Shown here: in pieces, positions 34,389 through 46,262 of the stretch
Position numbering within the stretch: position 1 is the stretch's first letter
Layout of the letters: every line of letters starts with the position of its first letter
The notes under the pieces: generated by a model
Database searches by the model: none
The model's input: only the letters and a program-made list of their open reading frames with translations
What the model was told of the DNA's origin: nothing
Source of the DNA: Typhlomys cinereus
Lineage: Eukaryota > Chordata > Mammalia > Rodentia > Platacanthomyidae
Assembly: GCA_023101885.1 (NCBI GenBank)
Contig: JALPQD010000408.1
Coordinates: 611,019 to 675,018, forward strand
Length of the DNA: 64,000 bases
Reading direction: 5' to 3'
Program-made: the position numbers and the translations under genes

Positions 34389-36799
34389 TGAGGACCCTTT
34401 CTATAAACACACAGATGATTTCTTGCTTTCTCAATGACATGGAGAAGCATTAGCGAGTTCTTCCTTCTCCCCTCTTCCCCTCCCCACTGCCGCTACACAC
34501 ATTTCTGACTTTCCAGAAAGGGGACTCATAATATCATGGACCTGTGAAGTCCTGGTTTTATCACATTGGAAAGCTGCCTGCCTCCACAGACCGCGGCCCA
34601 GTATTCTGTGACCTTTCCAGCCCCAGATGCTCACAAACAGCAACAACGAAAGTCTCAAGACCCCTGGCTCAGGAGAGGGAAACCAAAGGAATGAAGTGAG
34701 CGCCAGAACATTCTTGGGGGGACAGTTTCCTAAGCTAGCAAAAGGTTTAGCATAACAAAGGGGAGCAACGGAATAAAGAAGTAATGAAGTCAAGATGAGA
34801 AAGGAAATAGATAAAGGTGCAAGACGACTTCTACAAGTAGGTGACAGAGGGTCTGTCACTCAGAACCTTTAGGCTAAATTGCCTCTGCCTGACATACAGA
34901 AGAACCAAACACATGCTGCCAAAGCCATTCATTAAATAATCCAGAAAGAGAAACCCTAGTGTCTAGATGATATCGTCGTAGTCTCTCATCTACCAAAGCA
35001 AAGCTTCGCGTGATCTTGGTGTGGGAGGGTTTTCCTTGCAATTGCTACTTCTTTGTATAAAACCAAATTTAAAAAAAGAAATCAGTTTTCTTAGGTGTAC
35101 CTAATTAGTGTTAGCATGACATAGTCTGCCTACGGGACAACCAAGTTATCCTAAGGACAATTTTGGCAATCTCAGCATCTGACTTCCATTGGCAATCTCA
35201 GCATCTGACTTCCAGAACGCGAAGGTCTTCCTGGGTCATGTGCAGGTCGAACTGCTTGCAAGTCCCAGGACTCCTGTGCTGCTCCCCGTTCCCCGCCACA
35301 GCTTCATCTCCCTCCATTCCACAAAGGAAGGAATGTCATCCTGAGGGCTGCCATTGGAAAGTGAAATGATCCCATCCCTTTGGAGTGCCTGCCAGCCTCC
35401 TGGAGCCACAGTGTGCCCATGCCCGTCCATGAGGCATGATGGGATGCCGGCGAAGCTCCCCGCCTACCTTTTCCAGCACTCACTTCCAGTAACCAACACA
35501 GACGAGGCCATAAGATGAGGCCAGAGCACATGCTTGGAATTCAGCCATCCCTCGGGTTCTGCAGAAGCCCCTTTGCTGGATGAACCACACCCAATGCAAA
35601 AACTAATGCCCTCTTCCATTCTGCTTGTCCATATCACCTGGATTAATAGCATGATAGGAAACACATACGGAACAAAAATCATCTGGCTGACTCAGTATTA
35701 GAGTTCAAACTCAAGACCTGAATCTGAAGATTGTGAGGCCAACATGCCCTTACTGCACTGTGGGTACAGACTAAGGCTTCTATCCCTATAATCACGATTA
35801 TGAGAACCATGCTGTTAGGATTCATGGCTCCAGCTTGATGGCTGCTGCCCCCCCCCACCCCAGCCCGAAACCACACCTCCTAGGCTGGACTAAGGTCTTG
35901 GGAAGTCGCCTCCAGATCCCGGCCCCAGACCCCGGTTTAAAAACCCACCATTCTCCTCTCTCTGCTCTCTTTTTTCCTCTCCTTTTCCTCCCTCCTTTTC
36001 TTTCTCTCTTTTTCTCCTCTCCTTCTTCCCACGATTGGGCCCGCAGTTCTGGAATTCCAATTACACTTCCCTCAAGTCCACGGTACTGCGCCTTCTTATA
36101 CTGTACACATGCCACATTTGTTTGCTTGTCGTTCCGAGATGAGTAAGTTGTTTCCATTTAGAACGTAAGACCTTCTACCACCATGGTCTCCGGTGGACCT
36201 GTTGCCCTCCAACATACAGTCTGTGAATCGACCTTGTCCTGAACCCATGGCTTCCTGCTTTCTCCTCACCATCCAGCTCCAGCTACCCCAGCCTTAGAAT
36301 GTGCCATCTTTCTTTCTGCCTGGGAAAGTCTCCCCGACTCTTTAAATCACAGCTCTTTTTCTTCATTCAAATCTCAGATCAGAAGTTACGCACAGGAAGC
36401 TTTTGACTTCCTACTTCCAGTTTCTAGCCCAACATGTGAGAACTCAGAAGTTGTTCTCATTCTCGTGGAAGAAGAAGAAGAAGAAAAAAGCTTTAGAACT
36501 GATAATCAATCATCCCTTTTAGATTCACCAGAAAATTAAAGTCTTTGGATCTCAGACAACCTCGGCTTCAGACATCAAAAAGATAGACAGGCAGATGCAG
36601 AGAATCACAACTTAATCAGAACAGAAACTTCCAGCGGAACAAGTGCCTGGGGTTGAGACTAGCGGAGTCTGAGACTTGTGAATTTTACCAAAGCCTACCA
36701 GGCTGTCACAAAGAAAATCAGAGAAAAATTCCCAGGTGGTTTTGGCATAAGGAGGGGGAAAACCACCCTTTTGAAATATGACAGATCCTGTTTGTGTTC
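34389..36799. other. No gene recognised
   Basis: Contains a 26-bp tandem duplication (35163) and a C/T-rich tract near 35945-36030. Short open frames lack family matches. Confidence 0.5.
35163..35214 (+). repeat. 26-bp perfect tandem duplication
   Basis: TTGGCAATCTCAGCATCTGA plus CTTCCA occurs twice, at 35163-35188 and 35189-35214. Confidence 0.9.
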
Positions 36800-36950
36800 T
36801 TGATGTTCTTTTTGGGTTTTGAGATTAGGTTCTCACTGCATAGCCCAGGTCGATCTGCAATTTACTATGCCACCTGACTTTGAACACATGACCCTCCTGC
36901 CTAGTGCTGGGATTATAGGTGAGGGCCTTCATGCTCAGCTCATTGTGTTC
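36800..36950 (-). mobile_element. B1 SINE
   Basis: On plus: TTTTGAGATTAGGTTCTCAC, GCATAGCCCAGGTCGATCTG, CTCCTGCCTAGTGCTGGGAT, a reversed 7SL-derived B1 monomer with moderate divergence. Confidence 0.8.
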
Positions 36951-37103
36951 TTCTTAACAATAAACTATTTCACTAGACTCTGAACTGTTGGACTTTTACC
37001 AGGGCCTAAACTTACAAGAAGAAGAATACTATATATAACTCTAGCTATCTCTAGCCAGCCAATCTAGCCAAATTAATAAGCACCAGGTTCTGTGACAGAG
37101 CCT

Positions 37104-37113
37104 TTTTCAAAAG

Positions 37114-37142
<29 letters not shown>
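37104..37142 (+). repeat. (GA)n microsatellite
   Basis: GAGAGAGAGA run interrupted once by AAAGAG. The surrounding 36951-37296 shows no gene or known repeat. Confidence 0.9.
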
Positions 37143-37144
<2 letters not shown>

Positions 37145-37308
37145 GTCTTACTAGACACAAATATGCTAGTCCCTAACCATGGGTTTTCAAACCTCCAGAT
37201 CTGTAAGCAAGGAATTTCTGTCATTTACAAGTTACCAGCCTCAAGTATTCTTTATAGTAGTCTGGACAGACTAGGGCAGCATATCAGATCTTAATTAAGA
37301 AGTTTCAC

Positions 37309-37591
37309 AGGGGCTGGAGAGGCGGCTCAGGGGTTAAGCCTCTGCTTTACAGGCGTAAAGTCCTGAGTTCGGATCCTAGACCCCACGTATAGACTCCGGG
37401 CAGAAGCGGGGGCGGCCTGCGTTTCTGGTCCTGGTAGGGCGGAGCCTGTGAATCCCGGGGCAGAGTAAACAAGGAGGAGGTGGAGGCGGTCTGTGGTGGT
37501 TCCTGAATTCGCCCGTGGTTCTACACACATACGTGCACACACACACATATATACACGCACACATGCACAATTGAATAAATAAAAAAAAAAA
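37309..37591 (+). mobile_element. Full-length CA-tailed SINE, young subfamily
   Basis: Head GGGGCTGGAGAGGCGGCTCA, body GGCCTGCGTTTCTGGTCCTG, (CA)n-rich region, TTGAATAAATAAA and poly-A. Flanked by AAGAAGTTTCA at 37297-37307 and 37592-37602. Confidence 0.9.
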
Positions 37592-37602
37592 AAGAAGTTT
37601 CA

Positions 37603-39121
37603 AGGAGGCCACTCCTGACAAAGCTATCTGAAATCGTCAGATACAGCCCGACAGCTCATTTCCTATGGCTTTCTGCCGAGCACTGTCTAGGATCATTTTG
37701 TTTAACAACTTGCCTATCACTTACTCTGTTAGAATGTCTTCTAACTCCATATCTTCTTTTTCCTCAGTACTGATAGGAAAGCCGGGAGAATGGTTTAGAT
37801 GTGTGACAAATGCATGGCAAATTACTGAACAACAGAATAAAGCAAACCTACTGGTTTGCTTCTATAAGCATGCCTTTTCATCATATATAATTTAATCAGA
37901 CAATATCCTTCATTTTGGATCTTCTCGAGATAATAATATTTTCATTTTCCCTGTGTGTTATGTATTTGCATGATGCACATGTATACTACAATGCCATGTA
38001 TGTGGATATCTATTTTAGGTGAATTCTAGCTCTTTATGAGAAATGATGCTGTAACTTTATGTATACATGTCGACAAAACCATTTGCATATTGAAAGATGT
38101 CAGCCAAGGGTTCCTGGAAGTTTCTATCAGTTATATAACCATGCAGAAAAATGGAACTTTGCTAATTGAAGGCAATAGTTAAGATTAAAATAAGATTTGG
38201 GGTCATTTTCCCACTTGTATCTCTCTGTCTCTCTCCCCCTTACCCCCCTAGTGACATACTCACTTTATCTCACACAGGCTTTTTTTTCCCTAACTACATT
38301 GTAAGATCAGCTTCTGGGTCAATTTTGGATACTGACATTCATTAATGATAGAGAATAATTAGCCAGTTTGAATATCAGTTAGTCCCTGGAGCCCCTGAAA
38401 TCAGACAAATGAGTTGAGCAATAATAACAATCATGTCTTTGCCTGGTTACACCCTGTGACTGCTAATTGCAGGTGTCCCCCCGACTAGACCGTGGGATGC
38501 CCAGATAGATTGCAAAACATTATTTCTTGGTGTAACCTATGAGCATGTTTCTGAAAGAGATTAGCCTAAAGACAAAAGATAACCCTCAATATAGACAAGT
38601 ATCATCAATCTATGAAGGCAAATAGAAGGAAAGACAGAGGCAGGAAAGGATGAATAACCTGTTTGCTTTTGGATATCCATTTTTTCCTGTCCCTCCCTAC
38701 CATTCAGTCTCTTCTCAGGCCTTTAGCATGGGGAGTGAACTATCATTCCTGGTTCTCTAGCTTGCTTACAGATGGCAGATTCTATACTCTATACCTCTCT
38801 CCCCAGGCCAATTCTTGTTCCTACTGGTTCTCTTTTTACTGAAGTTTCTATTATGCCTACAGACAATGCACAGACACTCCGATCTTACCTTCCCATGTAG
38901 TATAGTACACATGTCAAGTAGAAGCTAATTCCTTCTTACCTGCGAGTTCCTTTATCAGGAAACTCACTGCCACAACATCTCCGTTCTTGTTCTCTTCACA
39001 CCAATATCTGAAATACCACTACCTTCTTTCCCAAACAATGTCCCATCTGGGATGACCAGGGAGGTGGATTGAAAACCTCAAAGCACAGAGTCTTGGATAA
39101 AAGCCTCTTTGGTCATGTTGC
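37603..39121. other. No gene recognised
   Basis: AT-rich. The block 38330-38470 (ATTCATTAATGATAGAGAAT, GACTGCTAATTGCAGG) looks conserved but carries no coding signal. Confidence 0.45.
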
Positions 39122-39480
39122 AGTTGCTTTTCTCTTTGCTGCTATGAGACAACACTCAAATACAAGCAGCTTGGGGGGAAAGAGAGATTTACTTGGCCAG
39201 GAGGGTTATAGTTCATGATGGCAGGAATCACACAGCAAAAGGCATGGTTTGGAGGCAAAAGTAGGACAGCTCAGGTCACCACCATCACGGAAGGAAGAAC
39301 AAATTGAAGAAATGGCTGAGCCGACAATCTCATGGCCTGCCCCCTGCGATGTTCCTTCCTCCAGGAAAGCTCCACCTCTCCAAGGTGCTACAACGCTGTA
39401 ACTCTCCCAACCATTAACATCAGCTAAGGACTCCAACACATGAGCTCGTGGGGGACGGCTCACATGCAAACCATGACAAA
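39122..39480 (-). repeat. Reversed MaLR-like repeat
   Basis: TTGCTGCTATGAGACAACAC, AAGCAGCTTGGGGGGAAAGA, GTTCATGATGGCAGGAATCA and a terminal GCAAACCATGACAAA. Confidence 0.5.
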
Positions 39481-39507
39481 GCATTTGGCTATAACAAATA
39501 AGATGTA

Positions 39508-39548
39508 TTGATTTATTTATTTATTTATGTATTTATTTATTTATTTAT

Positions 39549-39584
<36 letters not shown>

Positions 39585-39754
39585 GTGTGTACACGTGCGC
39601 TACACGTGGAGACAAGGGATCTTATGGCTGCTTTATGGATTACATGGTGGAGGACATGCAGGCAACGTCATTGCTGGCATTTTTTTGGACTGGGATTGAA
39701 CTAGGACCTCTTTTTGCAAGCAGAGTCTAACCCCTGAGCCATCTCTCTAGCCCA
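39508..39754 (-). mobile_element. CA-tailed SINE, diverged, with (TTTA)n and (GT)n tail
   Basis: On plus: (ATTT)n at 39508-39552, a GT run, a diverged body with GGAGACAAGGGATCTTATGG and the head CCATCTCTCTAGCCC. Flanks AAATAAGAT (about 39496) and AAATAAGAT (about 39758) match. Confidence 0.75.
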
Positions 39755-39764
39755 AAAAATAAGA

Positions 39765-39930
39765 TTTCTAAAAATGGTACCAGGGCCACGGGGAAAATCC
39801 TGCAACCTTAGGATCCTGGGCATACACTAACATGAAGTGCCTTCTAGTCTCCACACAAATGCTTTCTTACACACATATATGCACACACAAAATAAAAATA
39901 AATAAATTTTTTAAAAGACTTCTAAAAGGA
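39765..39930 (+). mobile_element. SINE tail fragment (B2/B3-like)
   Basis: GTGCCTTCTAGTCTCCACAC followed by ACACACATATATGCACAC and AATAAAAATAAATAAA resembles the 3' part of rodent B2/B3 elements. The head is not recognisable. Confidence 0.45.
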
Positions 39931-40119
39931 CCGTGTCTACCAACTTCGTGTGTGTACATATACTTGACCATATATGTTATGTATGTGTTCAAGATTAAAA
40001 TGTGAAATTCTTACATACAAACTGTTGGTCTATTCAACTGGTAGTATCATTTTCCAATACTGACTATGTATTAGCCTGGTTGCATATATATAATCTTGGA
40101 AATTATTCTTATTTGCTAC

Positions 40120-40446
40120 TGTTGTGTTTTGAATATGAAATGTCCCCATTGGCTCATGTTTGAATACTTGGTCCACAGCTAGCAGCCCTGTTTGGGAAGT
40201 CTGTGGGAACGTTAGGAGGTGAAGCCTTACTGGAGGAAGTATCTCGCTAGGGTAGGCCTTGATGCCTTATGTCCTGGCCTCACTTCCTGCTCTCTCTCTG
40301 TTTCCTGACTTTATGTTCCAGCTATCAGGCCTTCTCCACCATGATAGACTATGCCTCTGGAACTCTAGGCCAAAACAAACCCTTTTCTCCTTAAGTCGAC
40401 TTGGTCAGGACATTCTATCACCGCAACAGAAGAGGAACTAAACTAC
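40120..40446 (+). mobile_element. ERVL-MaLR-like LTR
   Basis: TGTTGTGTTTTGAATATGAA start, then TTTGGGAAGTCTGTGGGAAC, GTTAGGAGGTGAAGCCTTAC, TGGAGGAAGTATCTCGCTAG and a terminal CACCGCAACAGAAGAGGAAC. This layout is typical of mouse MaLR LTRs. Non-coding. Confidence 0.7.
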
Positions 40447-41124
40447 CTGCTAAGGTCTACAAACTTAAGAGACTAAAATTGCACTAAATCCTCAGGGATA
40501 CTCAGATGACGACAGAAGCCGCCCTATATCCCACCTTCCAGTGATTTCCTTTGTGATACAGCAATTCCCCCTTCTCTGTCTCTTGCTTGGGTTGACAAGC
40601 TTCTTTCCATCTGCTGTTCACTCAGAAAGAATCTTTGAAGCAAGAGCAGGACAAGAGAAGGGCAGCTTCCCCACCAGTAGGCTAGTCCACTGCAGGGCCA
40701 CTTAGCCTACCACAGATACATGGGCCTCACCAGTCCAGCCACCACTCATACAGAGTGAGGTAAGAACAAGGAGAGACATGGCTGGATTGGTGAATGGAAG
40801 GGAGGGTGAGAGAGGAGAAGGATGAGAAAAGAAGGTGTGAAAGGCAAGGCCATAAACTCATTTTTTATATATTAAAATTTCAAAGAACAAGGAGAGAAAA
40901 AATAGTGACGCCCTTGGAGCATGAGGGAAGAATTTCTAGTATATGTACTCTTGATACAGCTTGAGCATTCTTACATTTTGGACACGCTCCATTTTGGACG
41001 ATGCTGGTGACAGTTTGGACAAACTCAGGAAAACAAAATAAATAAGACGCCACAGACAAAGGACATGAAATCATCGGTGTTGCAGCTAGATTGTCACCAA
41101 CAAATGAGCCATCCATGGATTTTC
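40447..41124. other. No gene recognised
   Basis: Nothing identifiable between the MaLR-like LTR and the L2-like repeat. Confidence 0.5.
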
Positions 41125-41560
41125 CTTGAGTCTCTTAGGTACCGAGTGTCTAATGTGTGCCAGGCACACATTACGCAGGTCAGGAGGAGTTATTAGATAG
41201 TTAACTTTGTCCTTAAGGAACTCTCAGGCTGCGGAAGCAGCAAACACATAAACAAAGGGCTTCTTAATAACACAGTGAGCCATCGGGTAGGAGAATACTC
41301 ACGTTGGAGTGAGGAGGCGGGGACAAAGCACAGAAGGGCCTTGAGCTTTTAAGAAGGATTCTTAGAATAAATGAGTCTTGAATCAAGTTTTAAAGGATTA
41401 TTAAAACTTGAAACGTAGGAGAGTTCAAAGAATATTTCCATCACAGAGAATGGTACCTGGGGAGGGGCAGGAGGGGATTGGGGGTCTGTATTACTACTGC
41501 ACAAGGCAGAGGTGGCAGAAGATAGATCTGGCAAAGGGAGAGAGGCCGGAGCAGCTTGAA
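41125..41560 (+). repeat. L2/MIR-type ancient repeat
   Basis: TAATGTGTGCCAGGCACACA, TGTCCTTAAGGAACTCTCAG, GAGCTTTTAAGAAGGATTCT and AAAACTTGAAACGTAGGAGA resemble the 3' region of L2-like elements. It includes a perfect 23-bp palindrome. Confidence 0.5.
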
Positions 41561-41933
41561 TCCTCTCCCGTGCGCTTTTCCCACATCGCAGCGCAATATA
41601 GTAAATGACGCCTGTGTGGAATGGAGATGGGGAGAGTCGATGAAGCTACCCGTAGCTTGCCACTCTTTGAGGTAAGGTAATCAATATGCCTGCACAACGG
41701 TAATCGAACCCAATGCACTGGTGCGAAAGCCCACTAAAGAAATAAAGAGCCTTTAAAAGCTCTGAAGGAGCTCTGTGACATGCTCAGAACTAGGCTTTAA
41801 ATTGCTCACCTGGCTGCAGTGTGAAAAATGGATTTACTTAGGAGTCAGCCATAATCGTTTAGGCAAGAGCAGATGAGGCGCTAACTGGGAAAAAGAGAAA
41901 AGGACAAGTTCAAGAAACGGAGAGGAGCTGGGA

Positions 41934-42135
41934 AGGTAGTTCACTGTATAAAGCATCTGCTTACCATGCACAAGACCGCCATCCTCAGCACCATCTGCAC
42001 TGGGTATGCTGATCACAGCTGCCATCCCAGCACTTGGGAGGCAGAGGCAGGAAGAGCCTGAATTCAAGGTGAACAGCATCACAGCTTAAGGTCATGCTGG
42101 GGTACCTGAGATAATGTCAATAAAAAGAAGAAGAA
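41934..42135 (+). mobile_element. B4/B1-dID-like SINE
   Basis: A diverged tRNA-like head (GAGCTGGGAAGGTAGTTCAC), then a clear B1 part, CATCCCAGCACTTGGGAGGC, CAGAGGCAGGAAGAGCCTGA, ending AATAAAAAGAAGAAG. Confidence 0.75.
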
Positions 42136-42164
42136 GATGATGGAGGCAGAGGAGAAGGAAGAAG

Positions 42165-42312
42165 GGTGGGAGAGCTCAGAAGGTAAGGCACCTGTGAGCA
42201 AACTGGCAACCTGAGTTCAATCCACAGAAACCCACTTGGTGGAAGGAGAGAACTGATGCCATGGCACGCACATAGATGGTACATTCTCTCTCTCTCCCTC
42301 CCCCAAATAAAT
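42165..42312 (+). mobile_element. B3-like SINE
   Basis: GTGGGAGAGCTCAGAAGGTA head, GAGTTCAATCCACAGAAACC, TTGGTGGAAGGAGAGAACTG, and CCCCAAATAAATCAAA at the tail. Followed by a GGAA microsatellite. Confidence 0.65.
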
Positions 42313-42315
42313 CAA

Positions 42316-42436
42316 ACATGAAGAGAAAGAGAGGAAGGAAGGAAGGAAGGAAGGAAGAAAGGAAGAAAGGGAGGAAAGGAGGGAGGGAGGGAGGGAGGGA
42401 GGGAGGAAGGAAGGAAGGAAGGAAGGAGGGAAGGGG
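42316..42436 (+). repeat. (GGAA)n/(GGGA)n microsatellite
   Basis: A purine-only tract of over 100 bases following a B3-like SINE. GGAA arrays can bind ETS-family factors, but no function is implied here. Confidence 0.9.
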
Positions 42437-42625
42437 ATTAGAAGTAATTAAGAGGAAGAAGGAGTAATGAAGATGAGACGGAAGTGCTTAAGTCCGTACT
42501 GTCATTCCGGCCGGCCGTACATTCCGTCCTGTCATTCTTCCGGTCTAATTCCCTCCTGCCGAAGCCGCCGTGCTGCAGTCCCTGCTTTCCTTCTTTCCTT
42601 CTTTCAGGAGGGAAGGAAGGAAAGA

Positions 42626-43018
42626 TGGCACTATCGATCCAGTGAGGCCCTAGTCTGGGCTCCCAAATCCAGGAGGTCTGGCTACAAACCTGAACAAGTA
42701 TGGACATGCCTTAGACATGTCCCGATAGAGGAACCCTACAGGCGGAGGGATGAGCAACCAATGGGAAGTGGCCATCTAACCTGCCTCTGCAATGGACACC
42801 TAGTAAACAGTTAAATGATTAGTGGCTGCCCCCCCCAAGCGGAGAGGTGGCAACACCTGATTGGACCCCGACCCTATGTAAGCTCAAGTACTTCCTTGAA
42901 TAAACAAGTCTGCAGCAGCTTGGCTGCTCGCTTCTCACCTGACTCCTGGAGTCTGGGTGGTGACTCAGCGCGACTCACCCCTTCGCCTTGAGCCCCAAGG
43001 CCCTTGCAAGGAAGGAAA
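42626..43018 (+). mobile_element. Candidate solo LTR (family C) inside a GGAA tract
   Basis: A TG...CA-bounded 393-bp segment from TGGCACTATCGATCCAGTG to CCCAAGGCCCTTGCA, with CTATGTAAGCTC and TTGAATAAACAAG (AATAAA at 42899-42904). GGAAGGAAAG lies on both sides, but because the target is a simple repeat a target duplication cannot be read cleanly. Confidence 0.65.
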
Positions 43019-43062
43019 GAAAGCAATGTAGAGTTTTGATCTCCTGGCAGTGCTCACAAAAA

Positions 43063-43153
43063 TGTTATGGACTCTCTGGGGTCTAGTATGCCTAAGTTCC
43101 TGTGTTCAGGAGTCAAAGATTGAAACTAGAACACATGTAGAGGAATATGGCAA

Positions 43154-43229
<76 letters not shown>

Positions 43230-43790
43230 GACAGAGAGACAGAGATAGAGAGAGAGGGGATAGAGAAAGAACTGAACTTAAGGACAGGAATCCACAAAGG
43301 GCAAGAGAGTCACCAAGAACCCTCAGACTCCAGGCATGGAATCCACGAGGGATAGGGGAAATGAAAGGAACTCACGGACTCCAGAAATGGAGTCCCATGA
43401 GGGTCAAGGAAGCCAAAGATGGCTGCCAGGGTCAGGATTATTTACAGATTTAGGCAGGCCCAGGAAAAGTGGCTTTTCCTCATCGGTTAGCTCCAGTTTC
43501 TACAAGCCTGACTGGAGCTTTTGGTCTTCCACATCTCATTGGTCTATTCATATTGGAGCCCAACCCAGTTCATTTTGTGATGGAGGGACTTCATGGTAGG
43601 CTTTATCATCAACGGAAAACTAATCTCCATATTCTTTCATAAACAGAAAATTGGGGGAACTTGGCTATCTTTTCTCTAGGGAGGATTAAAACCAGTTCCT
43701 CCAGAATTAAGGTTTGTACCTTCAAAGTAATCCCATCAGTGGGGGATGACCTTTGAAGACCTTCCCAGCATGGCTGCTCTGAAACTGCCT
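43063..43790 (-). mobile_element. LTR family A, reversed, expanded by internal repeats
   Basis: Starts TGTTATGGACTCTC on plus, shares TCAAAGATTGAAACTAGAAC, GGCCCAGGAAAAGTGGCTTT and CCAGCATGGCTGCTCTGAAA with the other copies. It also carries a (TA)n(GA)n(CAGA)n microsatellite at about 43157-43260 and multiple ACTCCAG/GGAATCC(A/C) units. Confidence 0.78.
43157..43260 (+). repeat. (TA)n then (GA)n/(CAGA)n compound microsatellite
   Basis: About 28 bases of TA, then GA and ACAGACAG repeats, inside the reversed LTR at 43063. Confidence 0.92.
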
Positions 43791-44347
43791 AAAAATGAGG
43801 GAGGGACAAAAAGAATGAGAGGAAGGAAGGAGAAAGGGAGAGAGAGATGAGGTAGAAAAAGGGAGAGAGGAGGTAGAGTTGGCCAAATTTGATAATTTAA
43901 TAGAAAATAAGAAACAGTCTAAGGCAGCTTCCCATTTCATCTCAAATTAACACAAATATAGATAGATTGCCCCTAGAATAAAATTTCTCCATTCAGTGTA
44001 CCACATACACTAAAGTACAAATTTGTTTCTTAAAGACTTCCCAATTCAGACAAGCAAAGGAAATACACAAAGGGCATTTGAAATCTCTCTTTCCCTCCCT
44101 TCCTCTCCCCTCCCCTCCAATTCCCTCCCTTCTCCTCTCTTCTCCTCTCCTCTTATTTCTCCCTCCCTCTCTTTATCCAAAGCCAACACTCATAAGAGAT
44201 AAGTACAACTGAGAGTGAGGGAGAAAGGAAGAAAAGGAACAATCAATCTAGTTTTCTGTGTGATAACCTGATATCAAATTCTCTTTAGTCTGGGGCCACT
44301 TTGCCATCTGTCGGATCTTAGAGCATTACAAGAGATTTTTTTTTTTC
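43791..44347. other. Simple-sequence-rich intergenic DNA
   Basis: Purine-rich GGGAGAGAG tract near 43830 and C/T-rich tract at 44090-44170. No gene. Confidence 0.55.
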
Positions 44348-44362
44348 AGAAGTAGCTCCTTG

Positions 44363-44645
44363 GGGGCTGGAGAGGTGACTCAGGGGTTAAGCCTCTGCCT
44401 TGCAGGCGGAAGGTCCTGAGTTCGGATCCTAAACCCCACGTATAGACGCCAGCGGAAGCAGGGGCCTGCGTTTCTGGTCCTGGTAGGGCAGAGCCTGTGA
44501 ATCCTGGGGCAGAGGAAACAAGGAGGAGGTGGAGGCGTCCATGGTGGTTCTACACACACACACACACACACACACACCTACGTACACACATACTCACACA
44601 TGCACAATTGAATAATAAAAAAAAAATTTTTTTTCAAAAAAAAAA
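44363..44645 (+). mobile_element. Full-length CA-tailed SINE, young subfamily
   Basis: Intact head with A-box-like and B-box-like segments, body CCTGCGTTTCTGGTCCTGGT, a long CA run, TTGAATAATAAA and poly-A. Flanked by the perfect 15-bp duplication AGAAGTAGCTCCTTG at 44348-44362 and 44646-44660. Confidence 0.92.
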
Positions 44646-44660
44646 AGAAGTAGCTCCTTG

Positions 44661-45284
44661 ACCGCCACACTTCCCAAGAGCTCATGTCCCAAGGTAATGG
44701 TGTGGGTCTCGGTGCATTGCAACAACTTGGACATAAATAAAACCACTTGAGCAATAGCGGTTGCGTCAGTGTGGCACTGGTAACACTGAATGGTGCCACC
44801 AGCATTTCCTGGAAGATCCAAATTTCAAAACAGCACATCTCGTGTGTCAGGCTGGCTTGATATGAAAGGATACTGGCCAATGCTGGAAGTCTGGAGAACT
44901 CACCTAAAATTTCCCTTCTAAAAAACAAAAAGCTTAAGAGGCATAACCAGTGTCACATATGGGTCTTGTTTGAATCACACAAGGCAGGAAATTTTGTAAT
45001 GGACTAGTGTTCCATCACAGAAGCTGCCCCTGTAGAGGAAATCAGCCACGCCACATGGCCTATCTAGTACTTTCTCTAAAGTTAAATTCCCAGCATGAAG
45101 CAGTCCAAAGGTAGAATGGAACAATTGGATTAACTTCCTAAAGTAAGGCTTTATTTGTATCCTGTGCAGAACCTTCACGGACTAATCTGCTAAACTCAGA
45201 CTCATTCCCCCCAGCCTGAAGTCTGTAAGTATGAGAAATTTTTTTTGTTCCCAGATTACCTGAAATTACCCCAGCACTATTCTG
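44661..45284. other. No feature recognised
   Basis: No repeat or coding region seen. Confidence 0.5.
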
Positions 45285-45570
45285 GACCTAGCTCACAGTG
45301 GGTGGGACCATTCCCCCGGGGCAGGTGGTAAGATGCGGAGAGCTGGTTCGGTACTGTGGTACACTGTCAAGTTAGAAATTATGCCCCTCTCAGCTTCTCC
45401 CCTGGATCTGCTGTGACTGTTTCCTTTGGCTGCTGATGTTAGTCTAAACTCTCCTGCCATGCTAAAGAACAGTAACTGAGAATCATAAACTAGAATAAAT
45501 TCCTTGTTCCCTTAAGTTGTTTGGGTTCGATATAGTCATACAGCAATGGGAAGATGAAACTAATATAGGG
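45285..45570 (+). repeat. LTR-like repeat family D
   Basis: CAGTGGGTGGGACCATTCCC, AACTCTCCTGCCATGCTAAA, TAGAATAAATTCCTTGTTCC, followed by a terminal TATAGTCATACAGCAATGGG. Confidence 0.65.
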
Positions 45571-46213
45571 GGTTCATATATTATTATCTTTTTATATAGT
45601 CTATGCATACTTATGTGTTTATGAGGCAATGTCTATCCTAAAACTTTCCTTCTACTCCATATATTAACTTGGCCTGTGAAATTTGGGTTCTCAGGACCAT
45701 ATTAGGTACACATGTATGTTTTAGAAGGGAATGGAACTGGGTAAGTGCTTCTGCAAATCACTGATTCTGCTGAAGTAATGCAACAATCATAACAGCCATT
45801 ATTTAGTGTGTATCACATTCCAGCACTCAGATTGTCCCTATGTATACATTTATTCAGTCATTGCTGTGAATCTGTGCGTGCGAACACAGAGAAGCCCAGA
45901 CGTTGACTTGCGACGGGTCTTCCAGGCATCCAAAATATTTCTCCATTAAATGAAAAACTCCTCGAAATCCTTTGAGGCCATTTTCCATAAATTGCTGTCA
46001 TTTTTAGCTGTCTCCTTAAAGGTACACAGAAAATCATGATTGTGATGATAATAGTGGATGATAGCATTTATTGCCTGCTAGTTTCTGTAAGCACTTGAAT
46101 GCCTGCTAGTTTCTGTAAGAGCTAGTCTATAAGCACTTTACTTGAGTCACACAAAGACATAGACATGTCTAGAAAATGGTGGGTTAGATTCGTGCATTGA
46201 TGCTCCCAGTATG

Positions 46214-46262
<49 letters not shown>

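Noticed and set aside
42276..42467. Lys/Gly/Arg-rich open frame
   Set aside because: Translation of a (GGAA)n array.
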